From Carya illinoinensis (Eukaryota; Streptophyta; Magnoliopsida; Fagales; Juglandaceae), in contig NC_056766.1 in the NCBI RefSeq assembly GCF_018687715.1, forward strand, positions 21,714,001-21,778,000: DNA of 64,000 bases, in the 5' to 3' direction. A program made the position numbers and the translations under genes. Numbering within the stretch: the first letter of the stretch is position 1; each line of letters starts with the position of its first letter. The notes beneath the pieces were generated by a model. The model saw only the letters and a list, made by a program, of their open reading frames with translations. It did no database searches and was not told the origin of the DNA. This document shows positions 23,876 through 39,007 of the stretch, piece after piece.

Positions 23876-24982
23876 CATACATACATACAACATATATACA
23901 TACATCTGTGCACACATACTTACACACACACATGCATACATCCATACATATATGCATACACACACATACACATGTGAACATATACATACATTCATACACG
24001 CACAAACATACATAGACTCTTGCATACACATACACACACATACACAAACATACATATATAAATACATGTGCATACACACGCATACACATATACATATAGA
24101 TGCGTGATTGAGTTTGAAGAGGAGGAAATTGGAGTAAAGGTAATGATCTTAAAAATATTTGAGTTATTGTTATATTTTTTTGGTTCACTTTTTATAGAAA
24201 ACATGACTTATTTTTTTGTTTTTTTTAAGTTTCAGACAAATAGTCGAGGCTTTTTGGTTTCTCTGTCTTCTTCATTTGCTTCTTTTGCTGTCTCTTGTTA
24301 TCATCTCTTCTGCACTGTTACTACTTAAGGTATATCCTCCGTCCCGGACAAATTTAACTTGGTAGTTTATTCTAGTTCATTTCAAATTTTAATACCATAG
24401 TTAACTGTTTTAATTCTTTAAATTTTTTACAATAATTCAAATGATTGAAACTTTAATGAGATTTATATTATCACTTAATCTGAAACATTAAATTTAATTG
24501 TTTCACTTACAAAAGAAGCACTTTTTTATATTGTTTACTATATTAGAATTAATAGATATTATCTTATAAGAAGTTTTTTATATTAATAGATGTTATTTTT
24601 TCAAGGCGTTGAGGCAATTTAATTGTAAAAGCTTTGGATAGCAGAACGAAAGGCGATATCTTTATATATTTCAATCAACTACACTACGCATTGCAGGGTG
24701 AGTAGTTACTTATGATTTATTTACTTTTTTCTATTTTGCTACACATATTTTGGTACTCTCACCTAATTCAATTATTAAGTTTCATATTAACGATATTTTA
24801 AAATGAATGAAACGGATGTCATTTACAACAGAAAGACGATTGCTGCGGAATGAATGACTCATCCAAGGTTAGTAAATTAATCACTCTCTTAGACTTTTGT
24901 ATTCCATAAACGATACACACACAAATACATAAACACAAGCATACACATATACATACAAACACGCTCACACACACACATACAC

Positions 24983-25013
<31 letters not shown>

Positions 25014-27202
25014 CATACAACATATATACATACATCTGTGCATACATACTTACACACACACATGCATACATCCATACATATATGCATACACACACATACA
25101 CATGTGAACATATACATACATTCATACACGCACAAACATACATAGACTCTTGCATACACATACACACACATACACAAACATACATATATAAATACATGTG
25201 CATACACACACATACACATATACATATAGATGCGTGATTGAGTTTGAAGAGGAGGAAATTGGAGTAAAGGTAATGATCTTAAAAATATTTGAGTTATTGT
25301 TATATTTTTTTGGTTCACTTTTTATAGAAAACATGACTTATTTTTTTGTTTTTTTTAAGTTTCAGACAAATAGTCGAGGCTTTTTGGTTTCTCTGTCTTC
25401 TTCATTTGCTTCTTTTGCTGTCTCTTGTTATCATCTCTTCTGCACTGTTACTACTTAAGGTATATCCTCCGTCCCGGACAAATTTAACTTGGTAGTTTAT
25501 TCTAGTTCATTTCAAATTTTAATACCATAGTTAACTGTTTTAATTCTTTAAATTTTTTACAATAATTCAAATGATTGAGACTTTAATGAGATTTATATTA
25601 TCACTTAATCTGAAACATTAAATTTAATTGTTTCACTTACAAAAGAAGCACTTTTTTATATTGTTTACTATATTAGAATCAATAGATATTATCTTATAAG
25701 AAGTTTTTTATATTAATAGATGTTATTTTTTCAAGGCGTTGAGGCAATTTAATCGCAAAAGCTTTGGATAGCAGAACGAAAGGCGATATCTTTTTATATT
25801 TCAATCAACTCAACTATGCATTGCAAGGTTAGTAGTTACTTACGATTTATTTACTTTTTTGTATTTTGCTACACATATTTTGGTACTCTCATCTAATTCA
25901 ATTCTTAAGTTTCATACTAACGATATCTTTAAATGAATGAAACGAATGTCATTTACAACAGAAAGACGATTGCTGCGGAATGAATGACTCATCCAAGGTT
26001 AGTAAGTTAATCACTCTCTTAAACTTTTGTATTCCATAAACGATACACACACAAATACAAAAACACAGACATACACATATACATACAAACACGCGCGCAC
26101 ACACACATACACTTACATACATAAAACATATATACATACATCTGTACATACATACATCCATACAAACATGCATACATACATCCATACATATATGCATACA
26201 CACACATACACAGATGAACATATACATACATTCATACACGCACAAACATACACATACACACAGACACAAACATACATATATAAATAAATGTGCATATACA
26301 CACATACACATATACATATGGATGCGTGATTAAGTTTGAAGAAGAGGAAATTGGAGTAAAGGTAATGATCTTAAAAATATTTGAGTTGTTGTTATATTTT
26401 TTTGGTTCACTTTTTCGGGTAAACATGACTTATTTTTTTGTTTTTTTTTAAGTTTCAGACAAATAGTCGAGGCTTTTTGGTTTCTCTGTCTTCTTCATTT
26501 GCTTCTTTTGCCGTCTCATGTTATAATCTCTTCTGCACTATTACTATTTAAGGTATATCATCCGTGCCGGATAAATTTAACTTAGTAGTTTATTCTAGTT
26601 CATTTCAAATTTTTTTACCATAGTTAACTATTTTTATTCTTTAAATTTTTTACAATAATTCAAATGATTGAAACTTTAATGAGATTTATATTATCAATTA
26701 ATCTGAAACATTAAATTTAATTGTCTCACTTACAAAAGCACTTTTTTATATTGTTTATTATATTAGAATTTATAGATATTATCCTATAACAAGTTTTTTA
26801 TATTAATAGATGTTATTTTTTCAAGGCGTTGAGGCAATTTAATTGTAAAAGCTTTGGATAGCAGAACGAAAGGCGATATCTTTATATATTTCAATCAACT
26901 ACACTACGCATTGCAGGGTGAGTAGTTACTTATGATTTATTTACTTTTTTCTATTTTGCTACACATATTTTGGTACTCTCACCTAATTCAATTATTAAGT
27001 TTCATATTAACGATATTTTAAAATGAATGAAACGGATGTCATTTACAACAGAAAGACGATTGCTGCGGAATGAATGACTCATCCAAGGTTAGTAAATTAA
27101 TCACTCTCTTAGACTTTTGTATTCCATAAACGATACACACACAAATACATAAACACAAGCATACACATATACATACAAACACGCTCACACACACACATAC
27201 AC

Positions 27203-27233
<31 letters not shown>

Positions 27234-29260
27234 CATACAACATATATACATACATCTGTGCATACATACTTACACACACACATGCATACATCCATACATA
27301 TATGCATACACACACATACACATGTGAACATATACATACATTCATACACGCACAAACATACATAGACTCTTGCATACACATACACACACATACACAAACA
27401 TACATATATAAATACATGTGCATACACACACATACACATATACATATAGATGCGTGATTGAGTTTGAAGAGGAGGAAATTGGAGTAAAGGTAATGATCTT
27501 AAAAATATTTGAGTTATTGTTATATTTTTTTGGTTCACTTTTTATAGAAAACATGACTTATTTTTTTGTTTTTTTTAAGTTTCAGACAAATAGTCGAGGC
27601 TTTTTGGTTTCTCTGTCTTCTTCATTTGCTTCTTTTGCTGTCTCTTGTTATCATCTCTTCTGCACTGTTACTACTTAAGGTATATCCTCCGTCCCGGACA
27701 AATTTAACTTGGTAGTTTATTCTAGTTCATTTCAAATTTTAATACCATAGTTAACTGTTTTAATTCTTTAAATTTTTTACAATAATTCAAATGATTGAGA
27801 CTTTAATGAGATTTATATTATCACTTAATCTGAAACATTAAATTTAATTGTTTCACTTACAAAAGAAGCACTTTTTTATATTGTTTACTATATTAGAATT
27901 AATAGATATTATCTTATAAGAAGTTTTTTATATTAATAGATGTTATTTTTTCAAGGCGTTGAGGCAATTTAATCGCAAAAGCTTTGGATAGCAGAACGAA
28001 AGGCGATATCTTTATATATTTCAATCAACTCAACTATGCATTGCAAGGTTAGTAGTTACTTACGATTTATTTACTTTTTTGTATTTTGCTACACATATTT
28101 TGGTACTCTCATCTAATTCAATTCTTAAGTTTCACACTAACGATATCTTTAAATGAATGAAACGAATGTCATTTACAACAGAAAGACGATTGCTGCGGAA
28201 TGAATGACTCATCCAAGGTTAGTAAGTTAATCACTCTCTTAAACTTTTGTATTCCATAAACGATACACACACAAATACAAAAACACAGACATACACATAT
28301 ACATACAAACACGCGCGCACACACACATACACTTACATACATACAACATATATACATACATCTGTACATACATACATCCATACAAACATGCATACATACA
28401 TCCATACATATATGCATACACACACATACACAGATGAACATATACATACATTCATACACGCACAAACATACACATACACACAGACACAAACATACATATA
28501 TAAATACATGTGCATATATACACACATACACATATACATATGGATGCGTGATTAAGTTTGAAGAAGAGGAAATTGGAGTAAAGGTAATGATCTTAAAAAT
28601 ATTTGAGTTGTTGTTATATTTTTTTGGTTCACTTTTTCGGGTAAACATGACTTATTTTTTTGTTTTTTTTTAAGTTTCAGACAAATAGTCGAGGCTTTTT
28701 GGTTTCTCTGTCTTCTTCATTTGCTTCTTTTGCCGTCTCATGTTATAATCTCTTCTGCACTATTACTATTTAAGGTATATCATCCGTGCCGGATAAATTT
28801 AACTTAGTAGTTTATTCTAGTTCATTTCAAATTTTTTTACCATAGTTAACTATTTTTATTCTTTAAATTTTTTACAATAATTCAAATGATTGAAACTTTA
28901 ATGAGATTTACATTATCAATTAATCTGAAACATTAAATTTAATTGTCTCACTTACAAAAGCACTTTTTTATATTGTTTATTATATTAGAATTTATAGATA
29001 TTATCCTATAACAAGTTTTTTATATTAATAGATGTTATTTTTTCAAGGCGTTGAGGCAATTTAATTGTAAAAGCTTTGGATAGCAGAACGAAAGGCGATA
29101 TCTTTATATATTTCAATCAACTACACTACGCATTGCAGGGTGAGTAGTTACTTATGATTTATTTACTTTTTTCTATTTTGCTACACATATTTTGGTACTC
29201 TCATTTAGTTAAATTCTTAAGTTTCATACTAACGATATTTTAAAATGAATGAAACGAATG
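16110..29260 (+). repeat. Satellite array 1, block 1: alternating A/B monomers
   Basis: Monomers of about 1.07-1.14 kb repeat head to tail. Using the anchor TCATTTAC(A/G)ACAGAAAGACG, they start at 17043, 18177, 19249, 20385, 21457, 22591, 23681, 24819, 25949, 27039 and 28169, after a partial first monomer. Type A has GATTAAGTTTGAAGAAG and CGGGTAAAC. Type B has GATTGAGTTTGAAGAGG, ATAGAAAAC and an extra TAGACTCTTGCAT segment. They mostly alternate, giving a 2.2-kb higher-order unit (for example 18177 to 20385 to 22591). Monomers 23681 and 24819 are both B, a break in phase. Each monomer holds 300-400 bp of degenerate (ACAT)n/(AC)n. Confidence 0.93.
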
Positions 29261-30210
29261 TCATTTATAACAGAAAGACGATTGTTGCGGAATGAATGAC
29301 TCATCCAAGGTTAGTAAATTAATCACTCTCTTAGGCTTTTGTATTCCATAAACGATACACACACAAATACATAAACACAAACATACACATATACATACAA
29401 ACACGTGCGCACACATACACATACACACACATACACAAACATACATATATAAATACATGTGCATATACACACATACACATATACATATGGATGCGTGATC
29501 GAGTTTGAAGAGGAGGAAATTGGAGTAAAGGTAATGATCTTCAAAATATTTGAGTTATTGTTATATTTTTTTGGTTCACTTTTTATAGAAAACATGACTT
29601 GTTTTTTTGTTTTTTTTAAGTTTCAAAAAAATAGTCGAGGCTTTTTGGTTTCTCTGTCTTCTTCATTTGCTTCTTTTGCCGTCTCATGTTATCATCTCTT
29701 CTGCACTGTTACTACTTAAGGTATATCCTCCCTCCCGGACAAATTTAACTTATTAGTTTATTCTAGTTCATTTCAAATTTTAATACCATAGTTAACTGTT
29801 TTAATTCTTTAAATTTTTTACAATAATTCAAATGATTGAAATTTTAATGAGATTTATATTATCAATTAATCTGAAACATTAAATTTAATTGTTTCACTTA
29901 CAAAAGAAGCACTTTTTTATATTGTTTATTATATTAGAATTAATAGATATTATCTTATTACCAAGTTTTTTATATTAATAGATGTTATTTTTTCAAGGCG
30001 TTGAGGCAATTTAATCGCAAAAGCTTTGGATAGCAGAACGAAAGGCGGTGTCTATCTATATTTCAATCAACTGAACTTTGCATCGCAAGGTTAGTAGTTA
30101 CTTACGATTTTTTTACTTTGTTATATCTTGCTACACATATTTTTGTACTCCCATCTAATTCAATTCTTAAGTTTCATACTAACGATATTTTAAAATGAAT
30201 GAAACGAATG
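29261..30210 (+). repeat. Satellite array 1: short monomer (950 bp)
   Basis: This monomer has lost about 150 bp of the microsatellite segment: the run from CACTTACATAC to GAACATATAC is missing between about 29410 and 29430. The unique part is intact. It marks the boundary between the A/B block and the homogeneous block. Confidence 0.85.
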
Positions 30211-33200
30211 TCATTTACAACAGAAAGACGATTGCTGCGGAATGAATGACTCATCCAAGGTTAGTAAATTAATCACTCTCTTAAACTTTTGTATTCGATA
30301 AACGATACACACACAAATACATAAACACAGACATACACATATACATACAAACACGCGCGCACACACACATACACTTACATACATACATACATACAACATA
30401 TATACATATATCTGTACATACATACATCCATACATACATGCATACATACATCCATACATATATGCATACACACACATAGACAAATGAACATATACATACA
30501 TTCATACACGCACAAACATACACATACACACACAGACACAAACATACATATATAAATACATGTGCATATACACACGTACACATATACATATGGATGCGTG
30601 ATTGAGTTTGAAGAAGAGGAAATTGGAGTAAAGGTAATGATCTTAAAAATATTTGAGTTATTGTTATATTTTTTTGGTTCACTTTTTCTGGTAAACATGA
30701 CTTATTTTTTTGTTTTCTTTAAGTTTCAGACAAATAGTGGAGGCTTTTTGGTTTCTATGTCTTCTTCAATTGCTTCTTTTGCCGTCTCATGTTACCATCT
30801 CTTCTGCACTATTACTATTAAAGGTATATCCTCCGTCCCGGACAAATTTAACTTAGTAGTTTATTCTAGTTCATTTCAAATTTTTTTACCGTAGTTAACT
30901 ATTTTGATTCTTTAAATTTTTTACAATAATTCAAATGATTGAAGCTTTAATGAGATTTATATTATCAATTAATCTGAAACATTAAATTTAATTGTTTCAC
31001 TTACAAAAGAAGCACTTTTTTATATTGTTTATTATATTAGAATTAATAGATATTATCTTATTACCAAGTTTTTTATATTAATAGATGTTATTTTTTCAAG
31101 GCGTTGAGGCAATTTAATCGCAAAAGCTTTGGATAGCAGAACGAAAGGCGGTGTCTATATATATTTCAATCAACTGAACTTTGCATCGCAAGGTTAGTAG
31201 TTACTTACGATTTTTTTACTTTGTTATATCTTGCTACACATATTTTTGTACTCCCATCTAATTCAATTCTTAAGTTTCATACTAACGATATTTTAAAATG
31301 AATGAAACGAATGTCATTTACAACAGAAAGACGATTGCTGCGGAATGAATGACTCATCCAAGGTTAGTAAATTAATCACTCTCTTAAACTTTTGTATTCG
31401 ATAAACGATACACACACAAATACATAAACACAGACATACACATATACATACAAACACGCGCGCACACACACATACACTTACATACATACATACATACAAC
31501 ATATATACATATATCTGTACATACATACATCCATACATACATGCATACATACATCCATACATATATGCATACACACACATAGACAAATGAACATATACAT
31601 ACATTCATACACGCACAAACATACACATACACACACAGACACAAACATACATATATAAATACATGTGCATATACACACGTACACATATACATATGGATGC
31701 GTGATTGAGTTTGAAGAAGAGGAAATTGGAGTAAAGGTAATGATCTTAAAAATATTTGAGTTATTGTTATATTTTTTTGGTTCACTTTTTCTGGTAAACA
31801 TGACTTATTTTTTTGTTTTCTTTAAGTTTCAGACAAATAGTGGAGGCTTTTTGGTTTCTATGTCTTCTTCAATTGCTTCTTTTGCCGTCTCATGTTACCA
31901 TCTCTTCTGCACTATTACTATTAAAGGTATATCCTCCGTCCCGGACAAATTTAACTTAGTAGTTTATTCTAGTTCATTTCAAATTTTTTTACCGTAGTTA
32001 ACTATTTTGATTCTTTAAATTTTTTACAATAATTCAAATGATTGAAGCTTTAATGAGATTTATATTATCAATTAATCTGAAACATTAAATTTAATTGTTT
32101 CACTTACAAAAGAAGCACTTTTTTATATTGTTTATTATATTAGAATTAATAGATATTATCTTATTACCAAGTTTTTTATATTAATAGATGTTATTTTTTC
32201 AAGGCGTTGAGGCAATTTAATCGCAAAAGCTTTGGATAGCAGAACGAAAGGCGGTGTCTATATATATTTCAATCAACTGAACTTTGCATCGCAAGGTTAG
32301 TAGTTACTTACGATTTTTTTATTTTGTTCTATCTTGCTACACATATTTTTGTACTCTCATCTAATTCAATTCTTAAGTTTCATACTAACGATATTTTTAA
32401 ATGATTGAAACGAATGTCATTTACAACAGAAAGACGATTGCTGCGGAATGAATGACTCATCCAAGGTTAGTAAATTAATCACTCTCTTAAACTTTTGTAT
32501 TCGATAAACGATACACACACAAATACATAAACACAGACATACACATATACATACAAACACGCGCGCACACACCCATACACTTACATACATACATACATAC
32601 AACATATATACATATATCTGTACATACATACATCCATACATACATGCATACATACATCCATACATATATGCATACACACACATAGACAAATGAACATATA
32701 CATACATTCATACACGCACAAACATACACATACACACACAGACACAAACATACATATATAAATACATGGGCATATACACACGTACACATATACATATGGA
32801 TGCGTGATTGAGTTTGAAGAAGAGGAAATTGGAGTAAAGGTAATGATCTTAAAAATATTTGAGTTATTGTTATATTTTTTTGGTTCACTTTTTCTGGTAA
32901 ACATGACTTATTTTTTTGTTTTCTTTAAGTTTCAGACAAATAGTGGAGGCTTTTTGGTTTCTATGTCTTCTTCAATTGCTTCTTTTGCCGTCTCATGTTA
33001 TCATCTCTTCTGCACTATTACTATTTAAGGTATATCCTCCGTCCCGGACAAATTTAACTTAGTAGTTTATTCTAGTTCATTTCAAATTTTTTTACCGTAG
33101 TTAACTATTTTGATTCTTTAAATTTTTTACAATAATTCAAATGATTGAAGCTTTAATGAGATTTATATTATCAATTAATCTGAAACATTAAATTTAATTG

Positions 33201-36200
33201 TTTCACTTACAAAAGAAGCACTTTTTTATATTGTTTATTATATTAGAATTAATAGATATTATCTTATTACCAAGTTTTTTATATTAATAGATGTTATTTT
33301 TTCAAGGCGTTGAGGCAATTTAATCGCAAAAGCTTTGGATAGCAGAACGAAAGGCGGTGTCTATATATGTTTCAATCAACTGAACTTTGCATCGCAAGGT
33401 TAGTAGTTACTTACGATTTTTTTATTTTGTTCTATCTTGCTACACATATTTTTGTACTCTCATCTAATTCAATTCTTAAGTTTCATACTAACGATATTTT
33501 TAAATGAATGAAACGAATGTCATTTACAACAGAAAGACGATTGCTGCGGAATGAATGACTCATCCAAGGTTAGTAAATTAATCACTCTCTTAAACTTTTG
33601 TATTCGATAAACGATACACACACAAATACATAAACACAGACATACACATATACATACAAACACGCGCGCACACACCCATACACTTACATACATACATACA
33701 TACATACAACATATATACATATATCTGTACATACATACATCCATACATACATGCATACATACATCCATACATATATGCATACACACACATAGACAAATGA
33801 ACATATACATACATTCATACACGCACAAACATACACATACACACACAGACACAAACATACATATATAAATACATGGGCATATACACACGTACACATATAC
33901 ATATGGATGCGTGATTGAGTTTGAAGAAGAGGAAATTGGAGTAAAGGTAATGATCTTAAAAATATTTGAGTTATTGTTATATTTTTTTGGTTCACTTTTT
34001 CTGGTAAACATGACTTATTTTTTTGTTTTCTTTAAGTTTCAGACAAATAGTGGAGGCTTTTTGGTTTCTATGTCTTCTTCAATTGCTTCTTTTGCCGTCT
34101 CATGTTATCATCTCTTCTGCACTATTACTATTTAAGGTATATCCTCCGTCCCGGACAAATTTAACTTAGTAGTTTATTCTAGTTCATTTCAAATTTTTTT
34201 ACCGTAGTTAACTATTTTGATTCTTTAAATTTTTTACAATAATTCAAATGATTGAAGCTTTAATGAGATTTATATTATCAATTAATCTGAAACATTAAAT
34301 TTAATTGTTTCACTTACAAAAGAAGCACTTTTTTATATTGTTTATTATATTAGAATTAATAGATATTATCTTATTACCAAGTTTTTTATATTAATAGATG
34401 TTATTTTTCAAGGCGTTGAGGCAATTTAATCGCAAAAGCTTTGGATAGCAGAACGAAAGGCGGTGTCTATATATATTTCAATCAACTGAACTTTGCATCG
34501 CAAGGTTAGTAGTTACTTACGATTTTTTTATTTTGTTCTATCTTGCTACACATATTTTTGTACTCTCATCTAATTCAATTCTTAAGTTTCATACTAACGA
34601 TATTTTAAAATGAATGAAACGAATGTCATTTACAACAGAAAGACGATTGCTGCGGAATGAATGACTCATCCAAGGTTAGTAAATTAATCACTCTCTTAAA
34701 CTTTTGTATTCCATAAACGATACACACACAAATACATAAACACAGACATACACATATACATACAAACACGCGCGCACACACACATACACTTACATACATA
34801 CACACATACAACATATATGCATACATCTGTGCATACATACATCCATACATACATGCATACATACATCCATACATATATGCATACACACACATAGACAAAT
34901 GAACATATACATACATTCATACACGCACAAACATACACATACACACACAGACACAAACATACATATATAAATACATGTGCATATACACACGTACACATAT
35001 ACATATGGATGCGTGATTGAGTTTGAAGAAGAGGAAATTGGAGTAAAGGTAATGATCTTAAAAATATTTGAGTTATTGTTATATTTTTTTGGTTCACTTT
35101 TTCTGGTAAACATGACTTATTTTTTTGTTTTCTTTAAGTTTCAGACAAATAGTGGAGGCTTTTTGGTTTCTATGTCTTCTTCAATTGCTTCTTTTGCCGT
35201 CTCATGTTATCATCTCTTCTGCACTATTACTATTTAAGGTATATCTTCCGTCCCGGACAAATTTAACTTAGTAGTTTATTCTAGTTCATTTCAAATTTTT
35301 TTACCATAGTTAACTATTTTGATTCTTTAAATTTTTTACAATAATTCAAATGATTGAAGCTTTAATGAGATTTATATTATCAATTAATCTGAAACATTAA
35401 ATTTAATTGTTTCACTTACAAAAGAAGCACTTTTTTATATTGTTTATTATATTAGAATTAATAGATCTTATCTTATTACCAAGTTTTTTATATTAATAGA
35501 TGTTAATTTTTCAAGGCGTTGAGGCAATTTAATCGCAAAAGCTTTGGATAGCAGAACGAAAGGCGGTGTCTATATATATTTCAATCAACTGAACTTTGCA
35601 TCGCAAGGTTAGTAGTTACTTACGATTTTTTTATTTTGTTCTATCTTGCTACACATATTTTTGTACTCGCATCTAATTCAATTCTTAAGTTTCATACTAA
35701 CGATATTTTAAAATGAATGAAACGAATGTCATTTACAACAGAAAGACGATTGCTGCGGAATGAATGACTCATCCAAGGTTAGTAAATTAATCACTCTCTT
35801 AAACTTTTGTATTCCATAAACGATACACACACAAATACATAAACACAGACATACACATATACATACAAACACGCGCGCACACACACATACACTTACATAC
35901 ATACATACATACAACATATATGCATACATCTGTGCATACATACATCCATACATACATGCATACATACATCCATACATATATGCATACACACACATAGACA
36001 AATGAACATATACATACATTCATACACGCACAAACATACACATACACACACAGACACAAACATACATATATAAATACATGTGCATATACACACGTACACA
36101 TATACATATGGATGCGTGATTGAGTTTGAAGAAGAGGAAATTGGAGTAAAGGTAATGATCTTAAAAATATTTGAGTTATTGTTATATTTTTTTGGTTCAC

Positions 36201-36831
36201 TTTTTCTGGTAAACATGACTTATTTTTTTGTTTTCTTTAAGTTTCAGACAAATAGTGGAGGCTTTTTGGTTTCTATGTCTTCTTCAATTGCTTCTTTTGC
36301 CGTCTCATGTTATCATCTCTTCTGCACTATTACTATTTAAGGTATATCCTCCGTCCCGGACAAATTTAACTTAGTAGTTTATTCTAGTTCATTTCAAATT
36401 TTTTTACCGTAGTTAACTATTTTGATTCTTTAAATTTTTTACAATAATTCAAATGATTGAAGCTTTAATGAGATTTATATTATCAATTAATCTGAAACAT
36501 TAAATTTAATTGTTTCACTTACAAAAGAAGCACTTTTTTATATTGTTTATTATATTAGAATTAATAGATCTTATCTTATTACCAAGTTTTTTATATTAAT
36601 AGATGTTATTTTTTCAAGGCGTTGAGGCAATTTAATCGCAAAAGCTTTGGATAGCAGAACGAAAGGCGGTGTCTATATATATTTCAATCAACTGAACTTT
36701 GCATCGCAAGGTTAGTAGTTACTTACGATTTTTTTATTTTGTTCTATCTTGCTACACATATTTTTGTACTCTCATCTAATTCAATTCTTAAGTTTCATAC
36801 TAACGATATTTTTAAATGAATGAAACGAATG
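30211..36831 (+). repeat. Satellite array 1, block 2: six near-identical 1.103-kb monomers
   Basis: Monomers start at 30211, 31314, 32417, 33520, 34626 and 35729, with spacing 1103-1106 bp. They share private variants such as TAGACAAATGAAC, CTGGTAAAC, AGTGGAGGC and GGCGGTGTCTATATA. Neighbours form three pairs with their own markers. Pair 1 is 30211/31314. Pair 2 is 32417/33520, sharing CACACACCCATAC and ATGGGCAT. Pair 3 is 34626/35729, sharing TGCATACATCTGTGCAT and AGATCTTATC. This indicates recent local amplification. Confidence 0.92.
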
Positions 36832-38060
36832 TCATTTACAACAGAAAGACGATTGCTGCGGAATGAATGACTCATCCAAGGTTAGTAAATTAATCACTCT
36901 CTTAGGCATTTGTATTCCATAAACGATACACACACAAATACATAAACACAGACATACACATATACATACAAACACGCGCACACACACATACACTTACATA
37001 CATACAACATATATACATACATCTGTACATACATACATCCATACAAACATGCATACATACATCCATACATGTATGCATACACACACATACACAGATGAAC
37101 ATATACATACATTCATACACGCACAAACATACATATATAAATACATGTGCATTTACACCCATGCACGTATACATATGGATGCGTCATTGAGTTTGAAGAA
37201 GAGGAAATTGGAGTAAAGGTAATGGTCTTTAAAATATTTGAGTTATTGTTAAATTTTTTTGGTTCACTTTTTCTGGAAAACATGACTTATTTTTTTGTTT
37301 TTTTTAAGTTTCAGACAAATAGTCGAGGCTTTTTGGTTTCTCTGTCTTCTTCATTTGCTTCTTTTGCCGTCTCATGTTATCATCTCTTCTGCACTGTTAC
37401 TACTTAAGGTATATCCTCCGTCCCGGACAAATTTAACTTGGTAGTTTATTCTAGTTCATTTCAAATTTTAATACCATAGTTAACTGTTTGAATTCTTTAA
37501 ATTTTTTACAATAATTCAAATGATTGAAACTTTAATGAGATTTATATTATCAATTAATCTGAAACATTAAATTTAATTGTTTCACTTACAAAAGAAGCAC
37601 TTTTTTATATTGTTTACTATATTAGAATTAATAGATATTATCTTATAACAAGTTTTTATATTAATAGATGTTATTTTTTCAAGGCGTTGAGGCAATTTAA
37701 TCGCAAAAGCTTTGGATAGCAGAACGAAAGGCGATATCTTTATATATTTCAATCAACTCAACTACGCATTGCAGGGTGAGTAGTTACTTATGATTTATTT
37801 ACTTTTTTCTATTTTGCTACACATATTTTGGTACTCTCATCTAATTCAATTATTAAGTTTCATACTAACGATATTTTAAAATGAATGAAACGAATGTCAT
37901 TTACAACAGAAAGACGATTGCAGCGGAATGAATGACTCATCCAAGGTTAGTAAATTAATCACTCTCTTAGACTTTCGTATTCCATAAACGATACACACAC
38001 AAATACATAAACACAAACATACACATATACATACAAACACGCTCACACACACACATACAC

Positions 38061-38091
<31 letters not shown>

Positions 38092-39007
38092 CAACATATA
38101 TACATACATCTGTGCATACATACTTACACACACACATGCATACATCCATACATATATGCATACACACACATACACAGATGAACATATACATACATTCATA
38201 CACGCACAAACATACACATACACACACAGACACAAACATACATATATAAATACATGTGCATATACATACATACACATATACATATGGATGCGTGATTGAG
38301 TTTGAAGAAGAGGAAATTGGAGTAAAGGTAATGATCTTAAAAATATTTGAGTTATTGTTATATTTTTTTGGTTCACTTTTTCGGGTAAACATGACTAATT
38401 TTTTTGTTTTTTTTTAAGTTTCAGACAAATAGTCGAGGCTTTTTGGTTTCTCTGTCTTCTTCATTTGCTTCTTTTGCCGTCTCATGTTATCATCTCTTCT
38501 CCACTATTACTATTTAAGGTATATCCTCCGTCCCGGACAAATTTAACTTAGTAGTTTATTCTAGTTCATTTCAAATTTTTTTACCATAGTTAACTATTTT
38601 TATTCTTTAAATTTTTTACAATAATTCAAATGATTGAAGCTTTAATGAGATTTATATTATCAATTAATCTGAAACATTAAATTTAATTGTTTCACTTACA
38701 AAAGAATCACGTTTTTATATTATTTATTATATTAGGATTTATAGATATTATCCTATAACAAGTTTTTTATATTAATAGATGTTATTTTTTCAAGGCGTTG
38801 AGGCAATTTAATCGTAAAAGCTTTGGATAGCAGAACGAAAGGCGATATCTTTATATATTTCAATCAACTCAACTATGCATTGCAAGGTTAGTAGTTACTT
38901 ACGATTTATTTACTTTTTTGTATTTTGCTACACATATTTTGGTACTCTCATCTAGTTAAATTCTTAAGTTTCATACTAACGATATTTTAAAATGAATGAA
39001 ACGAATG
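36832..39007 (+). repeat. Satellite array 1, terminal monomers
   Basis: Two more monomers start at 36832 and 37897. The first has TTTACACCCATGCACGTATAC, a variant common in array 2. The array stops at about 39007, just after GAATGAAACGAATG, and LINE-like sequence follows. Confidence 0.9.

Noticed and set aside
16110..39007. CRISPR-like or tandem gene cluster interpretation of the array
   Set aside because: Units are 1.1 kb head-to-tail copies without spacer/repeat alternation or intact ORFs. The context is a plant nuclear genome.
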